Assembly (NCBI GenBank): GCA_014549065.1
Contig: JACDOX010000023.1
Coordinates: 4,352,808 to 4,416,807, forward strand
Source of the DNA: Cardinalis cardinalis
Taxonomy: Eukaryota > Chordata > Aves > Passeriformes > Cardinalidae
Reading direction: 5' to 3'
Length of the DNA stretch: 64,000 nucleotides
This document shows positions 1-9,200 of this stretch, piece after piece. The notes beneath the pieces are model-generated. The model made no database searches. It saw nothing but the letters and a program-made list of their open reading frames with translations, and was not told where the DNA came from. How positions within the stretch are numbered: position 1 is the stretch's first letter; each line of letters opens with the position of its first letter. A program made the translations under genes and the position numbers.

Positions 1-125
1 TGACAGCACAGGAGCAACCAACCCAGCCCAGACATGACTGTTTATTTTGATCAGCAGGCAGAACCTGAGTGCTTTTAAAATGTACTTTGTACTTCAAGAG
101 GAAGGCATGCCTTAGGAAGAGTTAC

Positions 126-325
126 CTGCTTGGGAATGTCAACCAAAGAAGAAGCAGCAAGCAGAGTGAAGGTGTGCAGGGTGACAATGACCATCTTGGT
201 NGAGGGGTAGGATGTCACCAGCTGCTGCAGCAGCTGCCTGGAGCTGGATGCCAGGCTGGCATCGTGGTGCATGTGCTGCAGAATAGGGATCAACTTCAGC
301 TTCAGGTCCACAGGTGTGGCCAAAC
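126..325 (-). CDS. INTS7: INTS7 coding exon 6
   Basis: Encodes residues about 185-251, from GLATPVDLKLK to SSLVDIPKQ. The acceptor is a TTATTGCAG-like sequence just right of 325 and the donor is gtaact just left of 126. The exon ends in phase 0. The N at 201 is the third base of a Ser codon (TCN), so it cannot change the protein. Bases 1-125 are the start of the next intron and show nothing notable. Confidence 0.93.
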
Positions 326-3300
326 CTGCAATAAGGAAAGAAACATAGCCAGAGTTAGTGCTTGGGCTGGCTTTTTTTGGCAGTTCTGAAGCACAGAGTA
401 TGTCTGGATTGCTACCACTGCTGAAAGGAGATTGTGCAAACACCTGCACTGGCTTCAAATAACTCATTTTCTGGCTAGGTGTGAAATGACAGCACTATCA
501 AGCACTTTGATGGTTGTTTGAGAAAGCTGCTTCTCGCTTCCCTGCAGGTAACACACAAATTAACCAATCTAAAGCAACCTATGAGAGTCTATGCTCATCA
601 CACTATAGATGGGCTTTTATTCTATACCAAACAGGTGCTTCAAAAACTTAAATTTTAGGAGGATTTAAGATAACCAGACAGATTATTGGTCAGCTAATTT
701 AAAACCTGGAATCATCTAAGGGCAACAGCATTCTGGTATCTAATATGTAAATATGAATAATAAAGAATTTTCAGAGAAATTAAAGCTTTTCCTCTTTATC
801 ATCAACATACACATGTACCTTGAATCATCTCGCTGATTTTGTTACATATTCCAACAGCAAAATCCCTGTAGAGAAAAGAAGGTACCAGGTGAAATGAAAA
901 ATAAAAACTTAAGTCATTAAAAATAGAAAAAAAAATTCGATTGAGCTACNAAACACTGTGTTTTAACAATTAAAATTTACACAAAAGAGTGCCTGCCAAA
1001 ACCTAAGTTTTTTTCAGAACCCCTGCACACAGGCATGACCAAATGAGAAAATGAAAGCTTTCAAAAACTGACAAGCAGCACTACACTTGANTAATATAAT
1101 TTCTGTAAAATAATTAATGATTAAAGCTGCTATTTCAGTTCTCAATCTCATAGTTATGAGCTTCCATTAAAAAAAAATCTGCTGAACCTGTGTTTAGATT
1201 TCCCTACATCATTATTGCACAAAATTGTTTTGCTATAAAGGACAGCACAACAGAAAATAGTAAGGTTTGTGAATGTCAGTGTTAATGGAGTTTCTATTCT
1301 CTGTAATATGAAAAAGTGAAAAAATTAGCTCTTACTTAGATTGTGCAGAAAAGTTGGCAGCAGCAAATATAGCAGCTTCAACTTCCACATTATCATGGGA
1401 ATCCAAACTCTGGCGAATACTGTGATGAGCATTCTTCCTCTCTGGAATGATAGATGCCATGCTGCCCAACATCCTGCAGAAATAAATCACAGTAAAATCA
1501 GGACAAACAGTGAGCATAAAGAAATTATGAAACCAAATAAGAATGTAAAAAAGACTGGTTTATATAAAAGGCTATGTTTATATAAATATGTGCTCTTTCA
1601 TGACTATTACAGAAACAAGCCAATGCTAAAAGTAAACGTGTAATTAAATGTAACAGATTTTGTTGTGTGGGTTGCATTAGTGGTTTGATAAATATTTAAT
1701 TACATTTTGATACCTTTTAGCTTGAAATTGGCACAGTGAGAAACTTACCAAAAATNCTTTTAAAATTAAGAGTTCACTATGGCATGATTGATTTCCATCA
1801 TCTTTCACTGATCTCAGATAAGGTTATTAGTGAAAAAAGTAGCAACACTTCTTGTGACTGCTAAAAAAAGTAGCCTATACTTTGCCAAAAATATTTCAAA
1901 GATACCTTTCAGGCATATTTAGCATAATCCAGTTAAAAGAAGAATAAATGTAGGATTTATACTGATGGTAATTTTAGCTAGAGTTCTGTGCAAATATTTA
2001 CAGTTATCTAGCAATAAAATTCCACAGACAAAGTTTTGTTTAAGCAGCTCTTTCTTTCAACATGTTCTTCTTTATTGACACTATCAAAGAGGACAAAAAG
2101 AATCAACAGAAGATTTTAAACTGAAACTGTTGAACCAACAGCTATTTTAACATTTTATTTGCTGTATCCTGTGAATTTAGTAATTAAAGGACTTATGCAA
2201 ACTGAGAGGATTCCTGGGACTTGTAGCAGCCTGTGAAGATAACTCTCAATGCCAGTCAACAACTGCAACTTACATTAGAGCACTGAACAGAAACTACAAA
2301 AATCATGCAGATATATTGTATTTACAGATTTCTGAGACACCAGGGCATGAAAACATAATCTCAAAATAAATATTGAAAGAAAAAAGAAATGGAAATATTG
2401 CCTAATCAATCAAAGCCCTGCTAATGCCTCCCATCTCCCAGCAGTGAAATCAGTAACAGTTCCAGATAGAGGTACAAAAAGAATACAAAAAGAGAAAGAC
2501 AAATGCTCTCTTCATATTTGAATTCACCTGCACAGGGGCTGAAAGATGTAGTTAAGAGGATCATGTTGGATAGCACACAGACACCAAACCAGCAGGAAAA
2601 TNACATGAAAGACAGATTAATTTTATTTGTTTTCCCACTTGATTCCCAGAAGTTCAAAGCAATCAGTAATGTAACAGCATTTCCTTAAAAGTTATTGATC
2701 AGATATCAACTAGCAGTTCCAGCTAGGACAAGGCTAAATGAAAAGCATAGTGCAAGCCTAACNAGGTTCATGTAAGTTGCAAGTTAACAAAAACTATTTT
2801 GACACAAAAGGAAGCGCTTCCACTTGGTCTAAAAATATCCTAGGCAAGATGTGATATATTGCACATAGCTACTGTCTGGGTTATGCATACAACAGATTCA
2901 GTTTTCTTCTCTGGTGTACACAAAATTCCAACACTGCAAATTCTGCTTTCNCCGGGACAAAATTCTCCCCATCATAAGTGGTTAATAACCTTGTTCTTAT
3001 TATCACCAATCCTTATCATTCATGCCTTTCAAAGACAGATGTCTCTGCTTTTAACTCTATGAGCAATGTATAAAAAGCCTCCTTTATTTCACTCACAGAA
3101 TCACAGAATGGCCTGGGTTGGAAGGGACCTTAAAGATCATCCAGTTCCAAACCTCTGGCCGTGGGCAGGGACACCTTCTGCTTGACCAGGTTGCTCAAAG
3201 TCCCATCCAACCTGGCCTTGAACACTTACATGGATGAGGCACCCACGAGTTCTCTGGGCAATCTTTTCCAGTGCTTCATCACACTCACAATAAAGATTTT

Positions 3301-5911
3301 TTTCCCAATATCTTATCTAAACCTACTCTCTTCTAGTTTGAAGCCATTGCCCCTTGTCCTGTCACAACAAACTCTTGTAAAAAGTCCCTCTCCATCATTC
3401 TTGCAGGATGCTTTCAGGTACTGGAAGGCCACAATTAGGTCACCCCAAAAGCCTTCTGTTCTCCAAGCTGAACAATCCCAATTCTCTCAGCATTTCCTCA
3501 CAGGAGAGGTGCTCCATCCCTCCAATAATTTTTGTGGATCTGCTCCAACAGGTCCATGTCCTTCCTGTGCTGGGGACCCCAGAGCTGGACACAGCACTGC
3601 AGGAGGGGTCTCACCAGAGGGGAGCAGAGAGGCAGAACCCCCTTCCTTGGCCTGCTGCCCAGGCTCCTTTTGATGTGGCCCAAAACACATTTGGCTCTCT
3701 GGGCTGCCAGTGAACATTGCTGGGTCATGTCCAGCTTTTCATCCACCAGCACCCCCAAGTCTCTCACTGCAGAGCTGCTCTTGGTCTGTTCATCCCCAGC
3801 CTGGAGTGATACCAGGGGTTGCCCTGGCCCAGATGCAATGCTTTGCACTTGGTCTTGTTATTCCAGACAAGCACACTGATAGAGACTTACAGGTTTGCAG
3901 TAAATCAGAACCATTCACCAGATTTGAAGTAAATGAGGATCCCTTCTGCCACACTCACCGGAGTGTAATAGCCCGAGCAACCGGATCATTGCTATGGATC
4001 ACTGAGAAAACCCTCTTGACAAATTCATCCACATTCAGGATCTTCTCTAAGTGCTTCTCACTCTGCTGAGTAACTTTCAGCACACACAGCCTCAGGAAGT
4101 TGTTCCTGTTAGAAAATACAAACATTTCTTTGTCAGGCTATTTTGTAACAAAAATTCAAGCACTTTAAACACAAAATTACTTAACTACAACTTTTGGGAG
4201 CAAATTACAACAAGAAGATATTTATGCTTTAGAAACATTTGAGTAGACNGATACAGTAAAATAGAGACTATTAACATACTATTGCTTTATTTTCTAGTTC
4301 AGATAGTGTCAAACTAAAGCCCAATTCCAGGGAAATGAACTTCTGACACCAGTGAGGCNGGTGTAAGTAAATGCCTGTTTTGTGCACACATAGGGATCCA
4401 AATCTGCTGGAAAAACACATTCAGGAATAAGACAGAGAAGTCTTAATTACCACTATCAAATNCTGAGCAAATTTAATTTCCTTCCTGAAGACAAGAGTGA
4501 AGATTCCACAACATCAGCGTACACCTTCGTAAGCTTTTAAGAAGCAGCTTTGATTCCATTATATATTCATCACTTAGACAGCAGGCACTTGGAAAAGCTG
4601 TACTTCAAGTTTTGTTAGATGTGAAAAACGNCAATCACTTGTTTTTAAAATTTTAAAAGTTTAATAGTAATAAAATGGTTATAAAAATAGTAATACAATT
4701 AGAGTAATAATAATTTGAACAAATTGAATTANGACAATATGAGACAATAGAGGCAAAGAGTTAGGGATGTCCGGGCACCTTTTACTGGGCAGCATGAGCA
4801 CAAAAAAGGACACCCGTTAACAAAGGATTAACCCTTAAAAACAATAGCCTGTTGCATATTCATACACCTCATACATGATGCATAAATTCCATTCAAACAC
4901 AGGATTCTGTCTGGTCAGTGTCAGCTTCTTCCTCTTAACTCTAACAGTGCCTTCAAGGCAGGAAGAAGTTCGTTTCTTCTGACAAGAGGGCAATAAATTA
5001 TTTTTCTCTGAAAGGTTTAGGTGTCCTGTGGCTGCTATCTGGTGTGAGTGCCTCATTCCTTCCTTAAAAAAATAACCCACTTACATAGTTCTTATTTTAA
5101 CTACAAAAGTTACCTTTTAACTACAAGACTACACTTATCATATTATTAAAATGTTAATACAGCACTATTAATCAATACATCAAAATACAGAGAGTAAATA
5201 TCTGCGTACAGCCATATAATATGCACTTTTCACACTAGAGATTCGATTTGCACATGTGATCATCCATCCATTTATGAGTTACGATTTGGATGTGCAAAAC
5301 TTACACCAGTGAACTTAAACCAGCCAGGGAGAGAATCCTCAAATCAGGGAAGGAACTGTGTCGTTACCACTCACAGCCACTCAAGCCCACTGAAGAAGTG
5401 GAAAACAAGTTCCAATCAAGCCCAACCGCAACAGACTGGGTACCACAGGGGTGTTGGCAGGCGAGCACGACCCGCCAGACTCCACTGCAGGACACTCCAA
5501 GGTACAGCGCGTTCTCAGACCCGAACGGACACGAGCAGACGGGCAGCACTCACCCCACCCTGAAAACATCGGCCAGCTTTAGGAACGCCGAGTTGATGAG
5601 AATGGGGAACGGATATTTCTGGAAGAGCCTCGGAAAACGAACGACGGCTTCGCACTGCTCCCCGAGCTTGCCAGACCTGAGGCCTAACGGAGACAGCAGG
5701 AATTACCGCAGGCACCTCCAGCCCCGGTCCTTGGTCCTTCCTCCGCCCCCCGCCCTGGGTAAAGCGGCACCGAGCGAAACCCCCACCCCGGTCCCACTGC
5801 CCAGGCCCGCACGGGCTCACCTTTGTCCAGCTCCATGAGGGCGGAGTTGGCGTCCAGCTCCTGCTCGCCATAGCCCGCGTCCGCCAGGAAGGANTTGCCG
5901 CTGGCCGCCAT
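126..5911 (-). CDS. INTS7: INTS7, Integrator complex subunit 7 (5' part, first 251 codons)
   Basis: Subunit of the nuclear Integrator complex, which cleaves snRNA 3' ends and terminates promoter-proximal Pol II transcription; the N-terminal part is an alpha-helical HEAT/ARM-like scaffold. Coding exons in transcript order are 5911-5821, 5683-5554, 4105-3959, 1473-1336, 865-819 and 325-126, all with AG acceptors and GT donors. Lengths 91, 130, 147, 138, 47 and 200 nt sum to 753 nt, or 251 codons in frame. The protein begins MAASG and runs into SFLADAGYGEQELDANSAL. Later landmarks are MLGSMASIIPERKNAHHSIR and LKLIPILQHMHHD. All match vertebrate INTS7 as I remember it, nearly residue for residue. 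Human INTS7 is 962 residues, so about three quarters of the protein lies beyond the left edge. Two ambiguous bases (201, 5894) fall at third codon positions. The start codon is the one that aligns with the human start and sits just inside the shared promoter. Confidence 0.95.
326..1335 (-). other. INTS7: INTS7 introns 5 and 4 (around exon 5)
   Basis: Two short A+T-rich introns (326-818 and 866-1335) flanking the 47-nt exon 5. I see no repeat, RNA gene or other structure in them. Confidence 0.7.
819..865 (-). CDS. INTS7: INTS7 coding exon 5 (47 nt)
   Basis: A very short exon encoding residues about 169-185, DFAVGICNKISEMIQ. The acceptor is cttttctctacag and the donor gtacat. It joins phase 2 to phase 1. 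The peptide matches human INTS7 from memory. Confidence 0.93.
1336..1473 (-). CDS. INTS7: INTS7 coding exon 4
   Basis: 138 nt encoding residues about 123-169, containing MLGSMASIIPERKNAHHSIR and EVEAAIFAAANFSAQSK. The acceptor is atttctgcag and the donor gtaagagc. This is one of the most conserved blocks of the protein, with only single conservative changes against human (Met for Leu, Ile for Val). Confidence 0.95.
1474..3958 (-). other. INTS7: INTS7 intron 3
   Basis: A 2485-bp intron. The part near exon 4 (1474-3092) is A+T-rich and I see nothing in it. The part near exon 3 is a CR1 retrotransposon remnant (3093-3860). Confidence 0.8.
3093..3860 (-). mobile_element. CR1 LINE, 5'-truncated, in INTS7 intron 3
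   Basis: The plus strand opens with two copies of the octamer cacagaat followed by ggcctgggttggaagggacc, the reverse complement of the 3' end of avian CR1. The minus strand between about 3848 and 3500 has a partly open frame resembling the C-terminal end of CR1 ORF2, with LGVLVDEKLDM, VRPLLQCCVQLWGPQH and KDMDLLEQ. The frame is decayed and lacks most of the reverse transcriptase. The 5' end is lost near 3860, the usual truncation for this family. The element lies in the same orientation as INTS7, about 100 bp from exon 3. I see no target-site duplication, as is normal for CR1. Confidence 0.93.
3959..4105 (-). CDS. INTS7: INTS7 coding exon 3
   Basis: 147 nt encoding residues about 74-123, NNFLRLCVLKVTQQSEKHLE through NDPVARAITLR. 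The acceptor is attttctaacag and the donor gtgagtgtg. A CR1 remnant ends about 100 bp downstream of the donor in transcript orientation. Confidence 0.95.
4106..5553 (-). other. INTS7: INTS7 intron 2
   Basis: A 1448-bp intron. Its middle, 4620-5234, is a solo LTR. The flanks 4106-4619 and 5235-5553 show nothing I can name. Confidence 0.8.
4620..5234 (+). mobile_element. Solo LTR (endogenous retrovirus, passerine type) in INTS7 intron 2
   Basis: A 615-bp block that begins TGTGAAAAACG and ends CACTTTTCACA, the TG...CA form of an LTR. Its interior matches a passerine LTR I recognise from memory, for example the stretches around the cgggcacc box and tgatgcataaattcc. A polyadenylation signal AATAAA at 4992-4997 suggests plus orientation, opposite to INTS7. 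The flanking pentamers are ttaga (4615-4619) and ctaga (5235-5239), a target-site duplication with one mismatch. No internal retroviral genes are present. Confidence 0.82.
5554..5683 (-). CDS. INTS7: INTS7 coding exon 2
   Basis: 130 nt encoding residues about 31-74, GLRSGKLGEQCEAVVRFPRL through NSAFLKLADVFRVG. The acceptor is ccgttag and the donor gtgagtgc. It joins exon 1 in phase 1 and exon 3 in phase 2. Confidence 0.95.
5821..5911 (-). CDS. INTS7: INTS7 coding exon 1 (start codon)
   Basis: The ATG is at 5911-5909 (plus-strand cat). It encodes MAASG, one ambiguous residue (AAN, Lys or Asn, at 5894), then SFLADAGYGEQELDANSALM and ELDKG. The donor is gtgagcc. The first five residues differ from human but the rest is essentially invariant. 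Intron 1 is only 137 bp (5684-5820) and GC-rich. Confidence 0.95.
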
Positions 5912-5927
5912 TGCTACCGCCAGCCCC

Positions 5928-5937
5928 GCGCATGCGC
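5928..5937. promoter_or_regulatory. NRF1-type palindrome
   Basis: GCGCATGCGC, the core of the NRF1 consensus, lies 17-26 bp upstream of the INTS7 ATG. It may fall in the INTS7 5' UTR. Confidence 0.6.
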
Positions 5938-6028
5938 AGCCGCGCGCCTGACCCCGCCCCCCCGGCGCGGCCGCGGGAACGGCCGGCGGGTGCGGCCTGG
6001 AGGCACCGCCCCCCTCTCCCCGCGCCGC

Positions 6029-6036
6029 CCAATCAG
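6029..6036 (+). promoter_or_regulatory. NF-Y CCAAT box
   Basis: CCAATCAG is the preferred NF-Y form. A second CCAAT lies at 6072-6076, 43 bp further on. Paired CCAAT boxes are typical of divergent and cell-cycle promoters. Confidence 0.6.
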
Positions 6037-6108
6037 AGGAGGCGGGCGCGACGCGGCGCGCTCGCCGCTGGCCAATGAGGGCGCGCGGCGCGCTTGGCGG
6101 GCTGGAGG

Positions 6109-6118
6109 TTTGGCGGGA
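6109..6118 (+). promoter_or_regulatory. E2F-type site upstream of DTL
   Basis: TTTGGCGGGA matches the E2F consensus closely, 37 bp before the DTL ATG. A related ttggcgg lies at 6094-6100. E2F control of DTL is established in mammals; binding here is inferred. Confidence 0.6.
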
Positions 6119-6154
6119 GTTGGCGCGGCGCGCGCCGGCTGTGTCCCCGTGGCC

Positions 6155-6200
6155 ATGCTGTGCCGCGCGCTGCTCCGCCGCGCCGCCGCCGCGCCCGCCG
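6155..6200 (+). CDS. DTL: DTL exon 1 (start codon)
   Basis: Encodes MLCRALLRRAAAAPA plus one base; donor gtgagt. The first residues diverge from human (which starts MLFNSVLRQ), as expected for this GC-rich, unstructured N-terminus. It was chosen because the phase joins exon 2 exactly and the ATG sits just past the promoter. Confidence 0.85.
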
Positions 6201-9200
6201 GTGAGTACCGCGCCTTACCCCTGCTGCCACCGGCACCGCGCCTTACCCCTNNNNNNNNNNNNNNNNNNNNNNNNNNNNNNNNNNNNNNNNNNNNNNNNNN
6301 NNNNNNNNNNNNNNNNNNNNNNNNNNNNNNNNNNNNNNNNNNNNNNNNNNNNNNNNNNNNNNNNNNNNNNNNNNNNNNNNNNNNNNNNNNNNNNNNNNNN
6401 NNNNNNNNNNNNNNNNNNNNNNNNNNNNNNNNNNNCCGTGCCTGCCGCCACCGCGCCTTACCCCTGCTGCCACCGGCACCGCGCCTGCCGCCACCGCGCC
6501 TTACCCCTGCTGCCACCGCCACCGCTACCGTGCCTGCGGCCACCGCGCCTTGCCCCTGCTGCCACCGCCACCGCGCCTGCCGCCGCCGCGCCTTGCCGCG
6601 CGCCTTCCTGCGGGCCTTGCCGCGCGCCTTCCCGCAGGCCCTCCCGTCCCCATCCATCCCCGGCCGCCTGCACAGCCGCGGCGGCCGCCTCGCGGCTCGT
6701 GGCGCCCGAGCCTGTGGTGTCTGAGGCGCTTACGGTCCGTCTGTCCCGTTGTAGGTCCGTCCTCAGCGCTTCCCCTGCAGCATCTCTTGGAGAGCTACCA
6801 GTGCAGCCGAGAAGATGATCACCTGTCTTACGGGGAAACGGGAATGCCGGTCCCTCCTTTCGGCTGCGCCTTTTCTACAGGTAAAGTCACCTCCTAAAAG
6901 CCCTTTGTTGGGCTAGGGCATGGGCTCTGTTGTCAGCAGTTTGTTGGTTTAAAGTGAGCTTACTCCTGCAGCGTTCTTGCTCCTACACGTGATAAACTTT
7001 GGATCGTGGTGCATCTAGATACTGACGGAAAGTATTCCCTCAAAGAAGCAACTGTGAAGCATTTATTTTAGTGTCTCTTTGTTTCATCTGTGTGTGTTTC
7101 AAGGTGTGTCCTCTTGGTGACAGTGTGAGGCTACATAGGTAAAAAAATGGGCTTNGTTCAAAATATATAAAGCTCTAATAGGGTGGAGAACATTAGGTAG
7201 AAATCAGAGGTGGATGGATGTCACCAGGCTGTGCTGTACACACGGCATTTCCCCATGATGGGGGAAAGGAGTAAGCAATGAAGCTCCTGGATCTTTAGGG
7301 CAAAACATCTTCATTCATTGTGCTCTAGTTCTGGCATGAGATTTTACATTTCTCTAAGATGGCTTCCTACTTTTCCAAGTCAGATGACAGAAAATGCTGG
7401 AGGCTGTAGATGATAAATACTCCAGATATAGAAAACTGTAACTAGAAAACTATTATAGCTGGTGAAAGAGATATTATCTCAAAAGTTGCTTCTGGAGCCA
7501 TTTGATTGCCCATGTGTAGTCATTCCTGAATGAAGAATCTAGAAAAAATGTTTGCCAGTATTTCTGTATTTTTACACTTAGGTTGCTATGTAAATGNTGT
7601 TTATTTCACAGCTTTATGTTTGCTGCATTCCCTATGCGAAGCATCTGTGGCTTTCACAAAGAGCATGGGTATGATTTTGTATTAGCTACATAATATAATA
7701 TGTTTTAATTTCTTTTCAGCCCCAAATTTGGAGCACATACTGGCAGTTGCAAATGAAGAAGGGTTTGTTAGACTGTATGANACTGAAGCACAGACCACCA
7801 GCAACCTCATCTTTAAAGGTAGATGTTGTACAGAAGGTGATCTTCATTTGATGTGACAAGTGTGAGATTTGCTGGAATCAAAAAGAGCTTTTTGCAAGTC
7901 CTTAANACATAAATTGTAGGCAGTACTTTATTCCTTCCACATAGTTTGCTGAGTCTTCTTTACAAAGCAGCAGCATGAATGTGCTCTTAAATCAGCAGTA
8001 GTAGATGAATTGTTCTGTGTTGTCTTTCATGCCTAAGGCAAACTGTTGACAAGATTTCTGATTTCAGTGTCTGATGTCATTTAGTCTTCTGCAAAATACC
8101 ATGCTACAATGCACTGAACTAATCTTGTCTTTTGTTTTCTTGTTAGAATGGCAGGCTCACTCAAATGCTGTATTTGACCTTGCCTGGGTGCCGGGGGAAC
8201 ACAGGATTGTAAGCAATCTTTTGCCATCTGACTTCTTTTTTAATGCTTTGGCAACTGTGTACAGAGAATGACTTAAGCTTTTTATTTTTCCCTCTGAAGG
8301 TCACTGCTTCAGGAGATCAGACAGCCAAGGTGTGGGATGTGAGAGCTGGCGAGCTTCTTGGCATATGCAAAGGTCACCAGTGTAGCCTCAAGTCAGTTGC
8401 TTTTTCTAGGTTTGAGAAAGGTAAATTGATATTGCCTGTTGTCTGTTTTTTCCTTCTTCTTTACCCCTGGCAAAGTACTTTAGGGGCTAAAAAAGCTGAC
8501 AGGTACCAATAGCACAGGCCTGAGCAGGGACCCAGCCAGGAAAGCCAAACTGTCTAGCTGGAACCTGATGGAGTCCTGATGCTAAAATCTGCACATTTCT
8601 GATCTTGGGCAAAGATAAAATCTGCTTCCATACCCAAGTGTGTGAATATGCTTTCCATAGGCTGGTTTCTCTAGTGGGAGTAAGAAAAGGATAGCAAGAG
8701 TAAGGGAACAGGTCAAAAGCTTGGCAAAACAATGGCCTGAGTTTTGTATTTCCAGGACTGGCATCCCAAGTGTTGAGACAGGAGAGCCAGAGGTACATAG
8801 ATGGCATTCTACTGCATTCAGTTAATTAAATAAATGCTTTTGGAAGCTAATAACACTTTTTTTCTCTCAGCTGTTTTCTGTACTGGAGGGAGAGATGGAA
8901 ACATCATGGTTTGGGATACCAGGTGCAACAAGAAAGGTAAATAAACTTTCAGATATGTATCAGGAAATCTTGGTGTCTCATGTAGAAGGACTGCTCAGAT
9001 GGGCTTGTTGGACTGATACTTTTGATTACAATGTAGGCAGCAGAGGATTCTCAGATAACTGTACTGCTCTAGCTACTGTAAGGNGATGGAATGGGTATCT
9101 TTGCTATCTATGTATAATACATTTCTCCACTTTGCAGCNGTCCCAGATGTGCAGCATCAAACACAGGCTGGTTTGATAATTCCCTGTGTGTAGGTAAGGA

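Larger units (their letters stand above)
5912..6154. promoter_or_regulatory. Bidirectional INTS7/DTL promoter, CpG island core
   Basis: The two start codons are only 243 bp apart and diverge. The interval is very GC-rich with many CpG dinucleotides and has no TATA box. Visible motifs, left to right, are a palindromic NRF1-type site at 5928-5937, two CCAAT boxes (6029-6033 and 6072-6076) and an E2F-type TTTGGCGGGA at 6109-6118. CCAAT plus E2F close to DTL fits its known G1/S expression. Assignment of factors is by motif only. Confidence 0.85.

Noticed and set aside
3161..3879. Several plus-strand frames near 3.2-3.9 kb
   Set aside because: They are antisense to a CR1 element and have no identity of their own.
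5914..6818. Long open frames on both strands across the promoter and DTL intron 1 (Arg/Ala/Pro-rich)
   Set aside because: They read through the N gap and a GC-rich tandem repeat, and overlap the real first exons in other frames.
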